Counted from the stretch's first letter, positions 35,656 to 46,224 are shown. The stretch: 64,000 bases of DNA from Rhizobium sp. CC-YZS058 (GCF_034720595.1 NZ_JAYESJ010000001.1:2501-66500); one strand, 5' to 3'. Notes: generated by a model not told the origin, from the letters alone. Numbers and translations are program-made.

Positions 35656-35817
35656 ATGCACACCACCATGCTCCCGCTCTTTCCCCGACGCCCCGGGCGC
35701 CGGCTGCAGAGATCATCGGACAGCCCGCCGCCTTGGTGGCGGGCCTCCACCCTGCTGCTCGCCTCGCTGCTCGGCGTCAGCGCCCTCGTGGGCCTCGCAA
35801 ACATCTTCAATGGCTGA
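35656..35817 (+). CDS. 53-aa single-TM protein between kdpA and kdpB
   Basis: A 53-aa ORF starting three bases after the kdpA stop (TAAGGGATG). The N-terminus is basic and proline-rich ([19 protein letters not shown]), followed by one hydrophobic helix, [20 protein letters not shown]. An internal ATG at 35668 is an alternative start. The stop overlaps an in-frame upstream ATG of kdpB (ATGGCTGA), suggesting coupling to kdpB. Positive residues before the helix predict an N-in topology. The family is unknown; it could assist assembly or be a modulator like KdpF. Confidence 0.6.
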   Translation: MHTTMLPLFPRRPGRRLQRSSDSPPPWWRASTLLLASLLGVSALVGLANIFNG

Positions 35818-35854
35818 CCGCAGACCGGTCGCCACTCACAGGCTGGAACCTCTC

Positions 35855-37930
35855 ATGAGCCAGGCAAAAACCACCAATATCCTCGACCGTCACATTCTTG
35901 TGCCGGCGCTGTTCGCCGCCTTTCGCAAGCTCGATCCGCGCACGCTTGCCAAAAACCCCGTCATGTTCGTCGTTGCCACCGTCTCGGTACTGACCACGGT
36001 CCTCTTCCTGCGCGATCTCGCAACGGGCGGTGCCGATCTCGGCTTCTCCTTTCAGATCAATCTCTGGCTTTGGTTCACCGTGCTCTTTGCCAATTTCGCC
36101 GAAGCGGTGGCGGAAGGCCGCGGCAAGGCGCAGGCGGACTCGTTGCGCAAGGCCCGGACGGAAACGAGCGCCAAGCTCCTGACCGGCGAGGATCGCACGG
36201 CCTATCGTCCCGTGCCGGGAACGAGCCTGAAGGTGGGAGATCTCGTCCTGGTCGAGGCCGGCGATATCATCCCTTCCGATGGCGAGGTGATCGAAGGCGT
36301 CGCCTCGGTCAACGAAGCGGCGATCACCGGCGAATCCGCCCCCGTGATCCGCGAATCCGGCGGTGACCGCTCGGCCGTCACCGGCGGCACGCAGGTCTTG
36401 TCCGACTGGATTCGCGTGCGCATCACTGCCGCTGCCGGCTCCACCTTCATCGACCGCATGATCTCGCTCGTCGAAGGCGCGGAGCGCCAGAAGACGCCGA
36501 ACGAGATCGCGCTCAACATCCTGCTCGCCGGCATGACGCTGATCTTCGTGCTCGCGACGGCGACCATTCCGAGCTTCGCGGCCTATGCCGGCGGCTCGAT
36601 CCCGATCATCGTTCTCGTCGCGCTCTTCGTTACGCTGATCCCGACCACCATCGGCGCGCTGCTTTCGGCCATCGGCATTGCCGGCATGGACCGTCTCGTC
36701 CGCTTCAACGTGCTGGCCATGTCCGGCCGGGCGGTCGAGGCCGCGGGCGACGTCGATACGCTGCTTCTCGACAAGACCGGGACGATCACGCTCGGCAACC
36801 GCCAGGCAACCGCCTTCCGGCCGGTGCGCGGCGTGACCGAGCAGGATCTCGCCGATGCGGCCCAGCTGGCGTCGCTCGCCGATGAAACGCCGGAAGGCCG
36901 TTCGATCGTCGTGCTCGCCAAGGAGAAATATGCGCTGCGCGGCCGCGACATGGCCGGGCTCAACGCGGCCTTCGTGCCGTTTACCGCCCAGACCCGCATG
37001 AGCGGCGTCGATCTGGAAGGCACCGAGATCCGGAAGGGGGCCGTCGAGGCGGTGCTCACCTATGTGCGCGGTGGCACGCTGCCGCCGGCCGGGAGTGCGG
37101 AGACCCAGGCGGAGGCCGCGCGGGAGCTTCAGGCGATCGCCGACGAGATCGCCAAATCCGGCGGCACCCCGCTTGCCGTTGCGCGGGACGGCCGGCTGCT
37201 CGGCGTCGTGCAGCTCAAGGATATCGTCAAGGGTGGCATCCGCGAGCGCTTTGCCGAGCTGCGCCGCATGGGGATCCGCACCGTCATGATCACCGGGGAC
37301 AATCCGATGACGGCAGCGGCCATCGCTGCGGAAGCGGGCGTCGACGACTTCCTCGCCCAGGCAACGCCGGAGAACAAGCTGTCGCTGATCCGCGAGGAAC
37401 AGGCCAAGGGCAAGCTGGTCGCCATGTGCGGCGACGGCACGAACGATGCCCCGGCGCTTGCCCAGGCCGATGTTGGCGTGGCGATGAACACCGGCACGGT
37501 GGCGGCGCGCGAGGCGGGGAACATGGTCGATCTCGACAGCGACCCGACCAAGCTCATCGAGATCGTCGAAATCGGCAAGCAGCTCCTGATGACCCGCGGC
37601 GCGCTGACCACCTTCTCGATCGCCAACGACATCGCCAAATATTTCGCGATCATCCCGGCGATGTTCCTGACCTTCTATCCGCAGCTCGGCGTGCTCAACA
37701 TCATGGGTCTTGCCACGCCGCAAAGTGCCATTCTCTCGGCGATCATCTTCAACGCTCTGATCATCGTCGCGCTGATCCCGCTGTCGCTGAAGGGCGTGAC
37801 CTATCGCGCGGTCGGCGCCGGCGCCCTGCTCTCGCGCAATCTCATGATCTACGGCCTCGGCGGCATCGTCGTGCCCTTTATCGGCATCAAGGCGATCGAC
37901 ATCGTCATCACCGCGCTCGGCCTCGCTTAA
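35855..37930 (+). CDS. kdpB: K+-transporting ATPase subunit B (P-type ATPase)
   Basis: A 691-aa P-type ATPase, the energy-coupling subunit of KdpFABC. It has the actuator loop [11 protein letters not shown], the phosphorylation motif [13 protein letters not shown], the nucleotide-binding region and the hinge motif [17 protein letters not shown]. The start at 35855 matches the usual KdpB N-terminus ([11 protein letters not shown], then [15 protein letters not shown]). The frame is open to an ATG at 35810 that overlaps the 53-aa ORF, giving 15 extra residues; either may be used. Confidence 0.97.
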   Translation: MSQAKTTNILDRHILVPALFAAFRKLDPRTLAKNPVMFVVATVSVLTTVLFLRDLATGGADLGFSFQINLWLWFTVLFANFAEAVAEGRGKAQADSLRKARTETSAKLLTGEDRTAYRPVPGTSLKVGDLVLVEAGDIIPSDGEVIEGVASVNEAAITGESAPVIRESGGDRSAVTGGTQVLSDWIRVRITAAAGSTFIDRMISLVEGAERQKTPNEIALNILLAGMTLIFVLATATIPSFAAYAGGSIPIIVLVALFVTLIPTTIGALLSAIGIAGMDRLVRFNVLAMSGRAVEAAGDVDTLLLDKTGTITLGNRQATAFRPVRGVTEQDLADAAQLASLADETPEGRSIVVLAKEKYALRGRDMAGLNAAFVPFTAQTRMSGVDLEGTEIRKGAVEAVLTYVRGGTLPPAGSAETQAEAARELQAIADEIAKSGGTPLAVARDGRLLGVVQLKDIVKGGIRERFAELRRMGIRTVMITGDNPMTAAAIAAEAGVDDFLAQATPENKLSLIREEQAKGKLVAMCGDGTNDAPALAQADVGVAMNTGTVAAREAGNMVDLDSDPTKLIEIVEIGKQLLMTRGALTTFSIANDIAKYFAIIPAMFLTFYPQLGVLNIMGLATPQSAILSAIIFNALIIVALIPLSLKGVTYRAVGAGALLSRNLMIYGLGGIVVPFIGIKAIDIVITALGLA

Positions 37931-37941
37931 GGAGAATATCC

Positions 37942-38511
37942 ATGCTGAAACAATTGCGTCCCGCCCTTGTCATGATCGTCGCCATGACGGCTTTGACCGG
38001 GCTCCTTTATCCCGCCGCCATGACCGGCGTCGCCCAGGCGCTGCTTCCCCATCAGGCGAATGGCAGCCTGATCGAGCGGGACGGCAGGGTGGTCGGTTCC
38101 GCCCTGATCGGCCAGGCCTTCGCCAGCGACCGCTATTTCCACGGCCGTCCCTCGGCAGCCGGCGCCGGCTATGACGCCTCCGCCTCGTCGGGCTCCAATC
38201 TCGGGCCGACCAGCGCCAAGCTGATCGAACGGGTAAAGACCGATCTTGCCGCCGCCAAGGCAACCGACCCCACCGCGGCGTCGATCCCAGTTGATCTCGT
38301 CACTGCCTCGGGAAGCGGGCTCGATCCGCATGTCACGCCGGAGGCCGCCTATCTGCAGGTGCCGCGCATTGCCAAGGCCCGCAATCTCGGCGAGGCCGTG
38401 GTCCGCGGGCTGGTCGATGCCCATGTCGAGCCGCGCGAACTCGGCGTGCTCGGCGAACCGGTGGTCAATGTCCTGCGTCTCAACATGGCGCTCGATGCAC
38501 AAACCTCCTAA
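37942..38511 (+). CDS. kdpC: K+-transporting ATPase subunit C
   Basis: A 189-aa subunit with one N-terminal TM helix ([20 protein letters not shown], residues 9-28) and a periplasmic domain. The motifs [19 protein letters not shown] and SGSNLGPTS are characteristic. It follows kdpB by 11 bases with GGAGA as RBS. KdpC is needed for assembly and function of the KdpFABC complex. Confidence 0.96.
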   Translation: MLKQLRPALVMIVAMTALTGLLYPAAMTGVAQALLPHQANGSLIERDGRVVGSALIGQAFASDRYFHGRPSAAGAGYDASASSGSNLGPTSAKLIERVKTDLAAAKATDPTAASIPVDLVTASGSGLDPHVTPEAAYLQVPRIAKARNLGEAVVRGLVDAHVEPRELGVLGEPVVNVLRLNMALDAQTS

Positions 38512-38568
38512 AAGCTAGGCGGGACCGCAGGCCCTTGCGGTCCGATCTGGACCAGATGACACGTGCCC

Positions 38569-41277
38569 ATGGCGGATGACCTTCGCGACAGCCTTGCCCG
38601 TCCCTCCCCCGAAGCGCTGCTTGCCGCGGCGCGGCGGGAGGAGCGTGGCCGGCTGAAGATCTTCCTCGGCGCAGCACCCGGCGTCGGCAAGACCTATGAG
38701 ATGCTGATGTCCGGCCGGGCACGGCGCAGCGACGGCGTGGACGTGGTGATCGGCGTGGTGGAGACCCACGGCCGGGCGGAGACGGAAGCCCTGGTCGATG
38801 GTTTCGAGATCGTTGCCCGCCGCCAGATCGACTATCGCGGGCAGGTGCTCGGCGAAATGGACCTCGATGCCATCCTTGCCCGGCGTCCCGGTCTCGTTCT
38901 GGTCGACGAACTTGCCCACAGCAATGCGATCGGCAGCCGGCATCCCAAGCGCTACATGGATGTCGAGGAGCTGCTTGCCCGCGGCATCGACGTCTATTCG
39001 ACGCTCAACATCCAGCATGTCGAAAGCCTGAACGATATCGTGGCGCAGATCACCCGCATCCAGGTGCGCGAGACGGTGCCGGATCGGGTAATCGACGAGG
39101 CGGACGAGGTCGAGATCATCGACATCACCCCGGCCGATCTCATCCAGCGGCTGAACACCGGCAAGGTCTACCGCGAGGCAACCGCGCGCCGGGCCGTGGA
39201 GAACTATTTCTCCCCAGGCAATCTGACGGCGCTGCGCGAGCTGGCGCTCCGGCGCACGGCGCAGCGGGTGGACGAGCAGCTTCTGCACCACATGCAGGCC
39301 CATGCGATTTCCGGCCCCTGGGCGGCAGGCGAGCGGGTGCTGGTTTGCCTCGATCATGGCCGGAATGGTGCGGGCCTGGTGCGCTATGCCCGCCGGCAGG
39401 CCGACAGGCTGCGGGCGCCATGGACCGTGCTGCATCTCGAGACGCCGCGCTCTTCGGCGGCGTCGGAAGAGGAGAAGGATCGCTTGGCGGCCGCCATGCG
39501 GCTGGCCGAGCAGCTGGGCGGCGAAACGGCGGTTCTGCCGGGACTGCACCCGGCCCGCGATATTCTCGCCTATGCGGCGGAAAACAACGTGACCCATATC
39601 GTGGTCGGCCGCCCGGGCAAGCCGCGCTGGCGCCAGATGCTGCAGGGCTCGGTGACCACCGATCTCGTCCGCGAAGCGGGCAATGTCGCCGTTCACGTCG
39701 TTTCCGGCGAGGGGCGTGAGGCGGAGCCGCCGCAGCGCGGGGTCAAGGTGGCGGCCGCCTCCGAGCCGCGTCGCCTCAGACCCTATGCCGAAACCCTGGC
39801 CTGGGTGGCGCTTGCGATCGGCGCCGGCTCGATCCTCGACCGCGCGCTCGATGTGCAGAACCTGGCGCTGGTGTTCCTGATGGCGGTTCTCGTCTCGGCC
39901 GTGCGCGGCGGGCTCGGCCCGGCGCTGTTCTCCTCGCTCATCGGCGCGCTCGCCTTCAACTTCTTCTTTCTCGAGCCGCGCTTCACCTTCACGGTGCGCG
40001 ATCCGGAAAGCGTGGTGGCGCTCGTCTCCTTCCTGAGCGTGGCGCTGATCGCCTCCAATCTCACCGCTGCGGTCCAGCGCCAGGCGGTGGCGGCGCGCCA
40101 GCGCGCCCGCACCACCAAGGATCTCTATTCCTTCTCCAAAAAGCTGGCCGGCACGGGCACGCTGGATGACGTGCTCTGGGCCACTGCCTTCCAGATCGCC
40201 TCCATGCTGAAGCTGCGCGTCGTCATCCTCCTGCCCGAGGAGGGCACGATCGCCGTCAAGGCGGGCTACCCGCCGGATGATACGCTGGTCGATGCCGATA
40301 TTGCCGCGGCCAAATGGGCCTGGGAGCACAATCGCCCGGCCGGCCGCGCCGCCGATACGCTGCCGGGTGCCAAGAGGCTCTACCTTCCGCTGCGCACCGC
40401 TCGCGGCGCCGTTGGGGTCATCGGCCTCGACAATGACCGCCAGGGCCCGCTCCTCACTCCCGACCAGCAGCGGCTCTTCGATGCGCTGGCCGATCAGGCG
40501 GCGCTGGCGATCGAACGGGTGGAGCTGGTCTCCGATGTCGATCGGGCGCGCCTTGCGGCCGAGACCGACCGGTTGCGCACCGCGCTGCTCACCTCGATCT
40601 CGCACGATCTCAAGACCCCGCTTGCCGCCATCATGGGTTCGGCCGGAACCCTCATCGACCTGAAGGACGAGATCCCCGAAGAGGCGCGCGGCGACCTGCT
40701 GACGACCATCGTCGAGGAATCCGAGCGGCTCTCGCGCTTCATCGCCAACCTGCTCGACATGACCAGGATCGGCGCCGGCGCGATGGAGCCGAATTATGCC
40801 CTGCATTACCCGGGCGATCTTGTCGGAACGGCGCTGCAGCGGGCGAAGCAAATCATGCGCGGCCACCGCGTGATCCTCGACATGCCCGACAGCCTGCCGA
40901 TGGTCCGGCTCGACCCGGTGCTGTTCGAGCAGGTGCTCTTCAATCTTCTCGACAATGCCGCCAAATACGCCCCGCCGCAGACGGCGATCAAGATCCATGG
41001 CCGGCGCGAGGGACAGGCCGTGCTGCTCTCGGTGGAAGACGAGGGGCCCGGCATTCCGCCGGACGATCTCGAAAAGATCTTCGACAGCTTCTACAGGGTC
41101 CGCAAGGCCGATACGGTGCAGGCGGGCACCGGCCTCGGTCTTGCCATCTGCCGCGGCTTCATCGAGGCCATGGGCGGCACCATCGCCGCCGCCAACAGGG
41201 CGGAAGGGCGGGGCGCGGTCTTCACCATCCGCATGCCGCTGCCCGCGGCGCAACCGCTTCTCGGAGACGAGCCATGA
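38569..41277 (+). CDS. kdpD: KdpD sensor histidine kinase
   Basis: A 902-aa sensor kinase. It has the cytoplasmic KdpD domain with Walker A GAAPGVGKTYEM near residues 32-43, then a universal-stress-protein domain (about 250-375), the DUF4118 four-helix membrane region (about 405-510), a GAF domain, and the kinase core with His679 in SISHDLKTPL and ATP-binding EDEGPGIPPDDL. It senses low K+ and turgor and phosphorylates KdpE. GTG at 38563 is an alternative start. It overlaps kdpE by four bases. Confidence 0.96.
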   Translation: MADDLRDSLARPSPEALLAAARREERGRLKIFLGAAPGVGKTYEMLMSGRARRSDGVDVVIGVVETHGRAETEALVDGFEIVARRQIDYRGQVLGEMDLDAILARRPGLVLVDELAHSNAIGSRHPKRYMDVEELLARGIDVYSTLNIQHVESLNDIVAQITRIQVRETVPDRVIDEADEVEIIDITPADLIQRLNTGKVYREATARRAVENYFSPGNLTALRELALRRTAQRVDEQLLHHMQAHAISGPWAAGERVLVCLDHGRNGAGLVRYARRQADRLRAPWTVLHLETPRSSAASEEEKDRLAAAMRLAEQLGGETAVLPGLHPARDILAYAAENNVTHIVVGRPGKPRWRQMLQGSVTTDLVREAGNVAVHVVSGEGREAEPPQRGVKVAAASEPRRLRPYAETLAWVALAIGAGSILDRALDVQNLALVFLMAVLVSAVRGGLGPALFSSLIGALAFNFFFLEPRFTFTVRDPESVVALVSFLSVALIASNLTAAVQRQAVAARQRARTTKDLYSFSKKLAGTGTLDDVLWATAFQIASMLKLRVVILLPEEGTIAVKAGYPPDDTLVDADIAAAKWAWEHNRPAGRAADTLPGAKRLYLPLRTARGAVGVIGLDNDRQGPLLTPDQQRLFDALADQAALAIERVELVSDVDRARLAAETDRLRTALLTSISHDLKTPLAAIMGSAGTLIDLKDEIPEEARGDLLTTIVEESERLSRFIANLLDMTRIGAGAMEPNYALHYPGDLVGTALQRAKQIMRGHRVILDMPDSLPMVRLDPVLFEQVLFNLLDNAAKYAPPQTAIKIHGRREGQAVLLSVEDEGPGIPPDDLEKIFDSFYRVRKADTVQAGTGLGLAICRGFIEAMGGTIAAANRAEGRGAVFTIRMPLPAAQPLLGDEP

Positions 41278-41972
41278 CGACTTCCGCCGTTCGCATCCTC
41301 ATCGTCGAGGACGAGCCGCCGATCCGCAAGCTCTTGCGCGTCGGGCTCGCGACCCAGGATTATGCGGTCAGCGAGGCGATGAATGCGAAACTGGCGCAGG
41401 AGCTGGTCAAGACCGACAAACCCGACCTGATCATCCTCGATCTCGGCTTGCCCGACATGCCCGGTCACACGCTTCTCGAACGCTGGCGGGCGGAGGGGCT
41501 CGACGTGCCGATCGTCATTCTTTCAAGCCGCACCGACGAGGCAGGCATCGTGCGCGCGCTCGAGCTTGGCGCGGACGACTACGTCACCAAGCCCTTCGGC
41601 ATGAACGAGCTGCTGGCACGTCTGCGCGTTGCCCTGCGCCATCGGCTGCAGGTCCAGGGCACGCGCCCGCTCTTCCAGACCGGCGACCTCTCCGTCGACC
41701 TCGTCAAACGGATCGTCAAGGTCGAGGGAAGGGAGGTCAAGCTGTCGCCGAAGGAATACGAGATCCTGCAGATCCTCGTCCAGCATGCCGGCAAGGTGCT
41801 GACGCACCGCTATATCCTGGAGCATGTCTGGACCGAGCTCAGCGACGTGCAATACTTGCGCGTCTATGTGCGCCAGCTGCGCCAGAAGATCGAGACATCG
41901 CCCGACCGGCCGCGCTATATTTTGACCGAGACGGGCGTCGGCTATCGCCTGGCCGAGGACGTGACGGCTTGA
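41274..41972 (+). CDS. kdpE: KdpE response regulator
   Basis: A 232-aa OmpR/PhoB-type regulator. The receiver domain has phospho-acceptor Asp56 (LIILDLGLPD), acidic pocket VEDE at 11-14 and Lys in YVTKPFG. The C-terminal winged helix has LSPKEYEILQILVQHAGKVL and RQLRQKIE. It activates kdp transcription and is expected to bind direct repeats such as those at 33555-33576. It ends the operon; a short GC hairpin follows before the convergent ABC gene. Confidence 0.96.
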   Translation: MTTSAVRILIVEDEPPIRKLLRVGLATQDYAVSEAMNAKLAQELVKTDKPDLIILDLGLPDMPGHTLLERWRAEGLDVPIVILSSRTDEAGIVRALELGADDYVTKPFGMNELLARLRVALRHRLQVQGTRPLFQTGDLSVDLVKRIVKVEGREVKLSPKEYEILQILVQHAGKVLTHRYILEHVWTELSDVQYLRVYVRQLRQKIETSPDRPRYILTETGVGYRLAEDVTA

Positions 41973-41996
41973 GGCGGCGACGGCCGCCGTGCCGGG

Positions 41997-43130
41997 TCAG
42001 GCAGCCGTCGGGCTGAGCAGGCTCATGTCGATCTCGGTCAGCGCCACGCGGCGCTCGAGCGCTGCGCCGCCGGCCGTAAAGAGGTGGCAATCCGCCGCCT
42101 TGATGCCGACCGGCATGGGCTGGTCCAGCCGCACCGGGGAGACGCCGGGCAGCATGGCGCAGAAATCCTCGCCCTTTCCTTCCAGCGACGCATAGGCGAC
42201 GGTCTGGGCACCCAGCCGCTCGATCACGGTCGGCATAAGCGTCAGATCGAGATCGCCCGGCCCGCTCTCAATATGTTCCGGGCGGATGCCAAGCGTCAGG
42301 GGCATGCCGGGCTCCACGCCGGCGGGATCAACGGGAACGGTGATCGACCGGCCCTTGTAGGAGACGGCGACGCCCGCCTCGCTGACAGCGTCGCAGGTCA
42401 CGGGCAGGAAGTTCATCTTCGGATTGCCGATGAAGCCGGCGACGAAAAGGTTGGCGGGCTTGTGATAAAGCTCGAGCGGCGGGCCGACCTGGGCGATCGT
42501 GCCGGCATTCAGCACGACGATGCGGTCGGCCATGGTCATGGCTTCCACTTGGTCATGCGTCACATAGATCATGGTGGCTTTGAGCTGCCGGTGCAGCTTG
42601 GCGAGTTCGATCCGCATATCGGCGCGCAGCGCGGCATCGAGGTTCGACAGCGGTTCGTCGAAAAGAAAGATCTTCGGCTCGCGCACGATGGCGCGTCCGA
42701 TCGCCACACGCTGGCGCTGGCCGCCGGAGAGCATGCCCGGCTTCTGCTGCAGGCGCTGGTCGAGATGGAGAATGCGCGCGGCGTGCTCCACCTTGGCCTT
42801 GAGCTTCTCCTCCTCCATCTTTTCCACGCGGAGCGGAAACGCGATGTTCTCGAAGACGCTCATATGCGGATAGAGCGCGTAGGACTGGAAGACCATGGCG
42901 ATGCCACGCTTGACGGGCGGCAGCTCGTTGACGCGCGTTCCATCGATGACGATGTCGCCGCCGGTGGTGCTGTCGAGCCCGGCGATCATGCGCAGAAGCG
43001 TGGATTTGCCACAGCCCGACGGACCGACGAAGACGACGAATTCGCCATTGCCGACCGAGAGCTCGACGCCCTTGAGCACCTCGAAGTCGCCATAGGACTT
43101 CCGAACCTGTTTGAGAGAGAGCTGTCCCAA
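41997..43130 (-). CDS. CUT1 sugar ABC ATPase (UgpC/MsmK-like)
   Basis: A 377-aa ATPase with Walker [14 protein letters not shown]-loop [13 protein letters not shown], signature [12 protein letters not shown], Walker [13 protein letters not shown] and a C-terminal OB-fold (TOBE) domain starting near residue 235. It powers the sugar importer whose other genes lie just upstream on the same strand. The start codon is TTG at 43130, supported by GGAG six bases before it and the family N-terminus ([14 protein letters not shown]). It is the last gene of the operon, separated from the binding-protein gene by a hairpin. Confidence 0.94.
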   Translation of the reverse strand: MGQLSLKQVRKSYGDFEVLKGVELSVGNGEFVVFVGPSGCGKSTLLRMIAGLDSTTGGDIVIDGTRVNELPPVKRGIAMVFQSYALYPHMSVFENIAFPLRVEKMEEEKLKAKVEHAARILHLDQRLQQKPGMLSGGQRQRVAIGRAIVREPKIFLFDEPLSNLDAALRADMRIELAKLHRQLKATMIYVTHDQVEAMTMADRIVVLNAGTIAQVGPPLELYHKPANLFVAGFIGNPKMNFLPVTCDAVSEAGVAVSYKGRSITVPVDPAGVEPGMPLTLGIRPEHIESGPGDLDLTLMPTVIERLGAQTVAYASLEGKGEDFCAMLPGVSPVRLDQPMPVGIKAADCHLFTAGGAALERRVALTEIDMSLLSPTAA

Positions 43131-43171
43131 TTCCGTCTCCGCGCGGGCGGCCGCATTCGTTTGGAGGAGAG

Positions 43172-43198
43172 GGGCGGCCGCAGGCTTTGCGGCCGCCC
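43172..43198 (-). other. Stem-loop after the sugar-binding protein gene
   Basis: An 11-bp perfect stem (43172-43182 with 43188-43198) and a 5-nt loop, eight bases after the binding-protein stop on the - strand. It probably protects that mRNA or lowers read-through to the ATPase gene. Confidence 0.7.
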
Positions 43199-43205
43199 GA
43201 CGATC

Positions 43206-44435
43206 TTACTTGTACTGTTCGAGTTCGCCGGCTGCGGTCTTCAGCGCAGCCTCCGGCTCGGCCTTGCCGGTGACGACCGACTGGACCATCTCGATCATGA
43301 CGTTCTGGAAGCCCTTGTAATCCTTGAAGAGCGGCTCCGGACCACCGAAGGCGATGCCATCGATGAACGGCTTCCAGGACGGATCGGCCTTCACGAATTC
43401 ATCGACCTTGGGCGAGGGGCGGAGGGGGGTAAGGCCCGCGCCGCCCTGCAGCTCATATTCGCCCTGCGGCTCAGGCGAGGTGATGTACTTGGCGAATTCG
43501 ATCGCCTTGTCTTCAACCCCGGTGCCCTTGAAGATCGCCAGGCTGTCGGTGATGAGCAGCGTGCCTTCGCCCTTGGCCGAGGGGCCGAGCGGCAGAGCGG
43601 CAACGCCCCAGTTGATCTTGGTTTCCTTCAGCCGCGCGGCCGCGCCCGAGCCTGCCTGGATCATGCCGACCTTGCCGTCGAGGAAGATGGCGCGGATTTC
43701 GTTCTGCTCGTAGGCGGTGGCGCCTTCGACGGAATAGGGCGTGATATCCTTGTAGGCCTGCAGGGCTGCCAGCACTTCCGGGCTATCCATGACGATCTTG
43801 TCGCCGTCGATCACCTTGCCGTTGTTCGTGTACACCCAGTGCATGAACTGGTGCATGGTGTTGTCGAAGGTCTTGGCAGGCAGGCCATAGCCGGGGGTGC
43901 CGGTCTTTTCCTTGATCTGCTTGGCAAAGGCGATCTCTTCGGCCCAGGTCTTCGGCGGGGTTTCGGGATCGAGACCGGCCTGCTTGAACAGGTCCTTGTT
44001 CCAGTAGAGCGCCTTGGTGGAAAACGCGATCGGCACGCCCCACTGCGTATCGTCGAAGGTCACGGTGTCGACGATGTTCGGATAATAGCTCTTCTTTTCC
44101 TCGTCCGTCATCGGAACGGGAACGATCAGGTCGTTCTCGGCGAACTCCTTCAGCGTGCGCGAGCCGACATAGGCCATGCCGACCGGCGTGCCGGCGGCAG
44201 CGAGCGTGGTCGCCTTGTCCTGGCACTGCTCCCAGCCGACCACTTCCGGCGCGATCTTCCAGCCGGCATTCTTGCCTTCCCATTCCTTGATGTACTTCTC
44301 GTGGATCGGGTCGATCTTGTCGCCGCAATAGATCCAGCTGATCTCCTGGTCTGCGGCCTGGGCCGTCATCCCGCCGAGCACGGTCGAGCCGAGCAGGGCA
44401 AGCGCGAAAACTCCGGTCTTGTAGGCGATGGTCAT
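43206..44435 (-). CDS. CUT1 sugar ABC substrate-binding protein
   Basis: A 409-aa family 1 (SBP_bac_1) periplasmic protein. The signal peptide covers about residues 1-27 (cleavage after AQA). Typical segments are the NKDLFKQAGLDPETPPKTWA helix region and QNEIRAIFLDGKVGMIQAGS. It would capture a sugar or sugar alcohol for the adjacent permeases. The ligand is not predictable; the Gfo/Idh dehydrogenase leading the operon and a nearby RpiR-type operator suggest a polyol or modified (amino) sugar. Confidence 0.92.
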   Translation of the reverse strand: MTIAYKTGVFALALLGSTVLGGMTAQAADQEISWIYCGDKIDPIHEKYIKEWEGKNAGWKIAPEVVGWEQCQDKATTLAAAGTPVGMAYVGSRTLKEFAENDLIVPVPMTDEEKKSYYPNIVDTVTFDDTQWGVPIAFSTKALYWNKDLFKQAGLDPETPPKTWAEEIAFAKQIKEKTGTPGYGLPAKTFDNTMHQFMHWVYTNNGKVIDGDKIVMDSPEVLAALQAYKDITPYSVEGATAYEQNEIRAIFLDGKVGMIQAGSGAAARLKETKINWGVAALPLGPSAKGEGTLLITDSLAIFKGTGVEDKAIEFAKYITSPEPQGEYELQGGAGLTPLRPSPKVDEFVKADPSWKPFIDGIAFGGPEPLFKDYKGFQNVMIEMVQSVVTGKAEPEAALKTAAGELEQYK

Positions 44436-44466
44436 CTCTTAACTCCCGTCCTCTGGGGTTGCATTC

Positions 44467-45327
44467 TTATTGTTTCACCGCGCCGGCGGTCAGGCCGCTG
44501 ACGAGATAGCGTTGCAGGAAGAAGATCACGATCATGGCGGGCGCGATGCCGACGAAGCTTGCGGCCATGAGCTCGTTCCAGACGACTTCCTGGCGACCGA
44601 AATAGGCAAACAGCCCCACGGGCAGCGGCGCATATTCGGTCTTGGAATTGAAGGTGAGCGCGAAGATGAACTGTTGCGCATAGGAGCCGATGAAGGTGGT
44701 GATGGCCACCACCGTGATGCCGGGCATGGCAATCGGCAGAATGACGCGGCGCAGCGTGTAGAAGTGGCTGGCGCCATCGACGAAGGCGGCCTCGTCCAGC
44801 TCGCGCGGGATGCGCATCATATAGGTGCGCAGGAGCCAGATGGCGGACGGGATGAGGAAGGCGACGCCTGGGACGATCATGGCGAAATAGGTGTTGAGCA
44901 CGCCCATCGAGCGCATCAGCCGGAAGAGCGGGATCAGCAGAACCGCGCCCGAGAACATGTTGACGGCCAGGAAGGCGCCGAGCAGCGGGCCGGCGCCCTT
45001 GAACTCGAAGCGGGCGAAGGCATAGGCCGCCGGCACCACGAGCACGAGCACGACCGCGGTGACGATGGTGGAGATGAAGAAGGAATTGAAGATATAGCGC
45101 GCAAAGCCCGGCACGCTCACCCACATCGTCCGATAAGCCTCGAAGGAGCCGTTTTCCGGAATGAAGCGATAGGGGGAGGAGAAAAGCTGGCTGAGCGGCT
45201 TCAGCGAAACCAGGAAGCCTTCCACGAAGGGGGCAAGCACGAAGGTCAGGAAGACGGCGATGCCCAAATAGATGCCGACGAGCTCGTACCAGGCATAGCG
45301 GTTGATCAGAAGCGGCGGCTCTTTCAT
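44467..45327 (-). CDS. CUT1 sugar ABC permease (MalG type)
   Basis: A 286-aa permease with six hydrophobic segments. The ATPase-docking EAA motif is DEAAFVDGASHFYTLRRVIL. The start at 45327 overlaps the first permease's stop by four bases (ATGA). The frame is open much further upstream, in the antisense of nothing real; only this start gives the MalG-type N-terminus. Gene order on the - strand is dehydrogenase, permease, permease, binding protein, ATPase. Confidence 0.93.
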   Translation of the reverse strand: MKEPPLLINRYAWYELVGIYLGIAVFLTFVLAPFVEGFLVSLKPLSQLFSSPYRFIPENGSFEAYRTMWVSVPGFARYIFNSFFISTIVTAVVLVLVVPAAYAFARFEFKGAGPLLGAFLAVNMFSGAVLLIPLFRLMRSMGVLNTYFAMIVPGVAFLIPSAIWLLRTYMMRIPRELDEAAFVDGASHFYTLRRVILPIAMPGITVVAITTFIGSYAQQFIFALTFNSKTEYAPLPVGLFAYFGRQEVVWNELMAASFVGIAPAMIVIFFLQRYLVSGLTAGAVKQ

Positions 45328-46220
45328 CGCTTTTCGACTCCGGAGGACAGGCGGCTGATGATGCGGAAATAGCAGACGCAGAAGATCGACAGGAAAATGC
45401 AGATGAAGACCGCGCGGGCGGCACCCTCGCCATATTTGTTGGAGCCGATCGCGGTCTTGTAGGTGTCGATGATCATCGTCGTCGTCTCGCCGGACGGCCC
45501 GCCGCGGGTAAGGATCCAGATGATGTCGAAGGAATTGAAGGTCGAGATCAGCGACAGCATCGACATGGTGATCATCGAGGGAACGATGAGCGGCAGGGTG
45601 ATGCGGCGGAACCGATAGAAGCGGCCGGCGCCATCCACCCAGGCGGCCTCGTAGAGATCCTGCGGGATCGCCTGCATGGCGGCGAGCATATACAGCGTCA
45701 CCATCGGCACGCCGATCCACACATCGGTGATGATCGTGGCCCAGAAGGCGGTGGAGCCCTGCGCGAGGAAGGCGACCGGACTGTCCACCAGGCCGACACG
45801 CTGCAGCATGCCGGAAATCATGCCGAACTGGCCGTTGTACATCCAGCCCCACATGAAGATGCCGATGGCCATCGGCACGATCCAGGGCGGCATGGTCAGC
45901 ACGCGGAAAAGCGCGCGGCCGGGCACGGCGGCATTGAGCATCGATGCGCCGAAGGTGCCGATGATCATCTTGATCGACACGGAGAAGAAGGTCCACACGA
46001 AGGTGCGGATGATGACTTCCGCGAAGGTGGCGTTGAAGATCTTCGAATAGTTCGCCCAGCCGACCCAGTTCGTCGTCCGCTTCAGGGACGCATCGGTGAA
46101 GGACAGGATGAAGGTGTCGATCAGCGGATAGGCGACGATGACCGCGACATAGAGAAGCGCGGGCGTCAGCAGGATCCAGGCGAAGAGAACGGCGCTGCGT
46201 TGAACGCTCATCCCGCCCAT
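45324..46220 (-). CDS. CUT1 sugar ABC permease (MalF type)
   Basis: A 298-aa permease. The EAA motif is YEAAWVDGAGRFYRFRRITL and the last helices include STFNSFDIIWILTRGGPSG, typical of MalF/UgpA partners. Start candidates are 46220 and 46211. It begins four bases after the dehydrogenase stop, so the operon is tightly packed. Confidence 0.93.
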   Translation of the reverse strand: MGGMSVQRSAVLFAWILLTPALLYVAVIVAYPLIDTFILSFTDASLKRTTNWVGWANYSKIFNATFAEVIIRTFVWTFFSVSIKMIIGTFGASMLNAAVPGRALFRVLTMPPWIVPMAIGIFMWGWMYNGQFGMISGMLQRVGLVDSPVAFLAQGSTAFWATIITDVWIGVPMVTLYMLAAMQAIPQDLYEAAWVDGAGRFYRFRRITLPLIVPSMITMSMLSLISTFNSFDIIWILTRGGPSGETTTMIIDTYKTAIGSNKYGEGAARAVFICIFLSIFCVCYFRIISRLSSGVEKR

Positions 46221-46224
46221 GGCA

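Noticed and set aside
33883-37723. 592-aa and 638-aa - strand ORFs opposite kdpA and kdpB
   Set aside because: Antisense shadows of highly conserved kdp genes.
38515-41253. 912-aa - strand ORF opposite kdpD
   Set aside because: Antisense shadow; kdpD domains are complete on the + strand.
42084-44501. 805-aa + strand ORF opposite the sugar ABC ATPase and binding protein
   Set aside because: Antisense shadow; all motifs are on the - strand.
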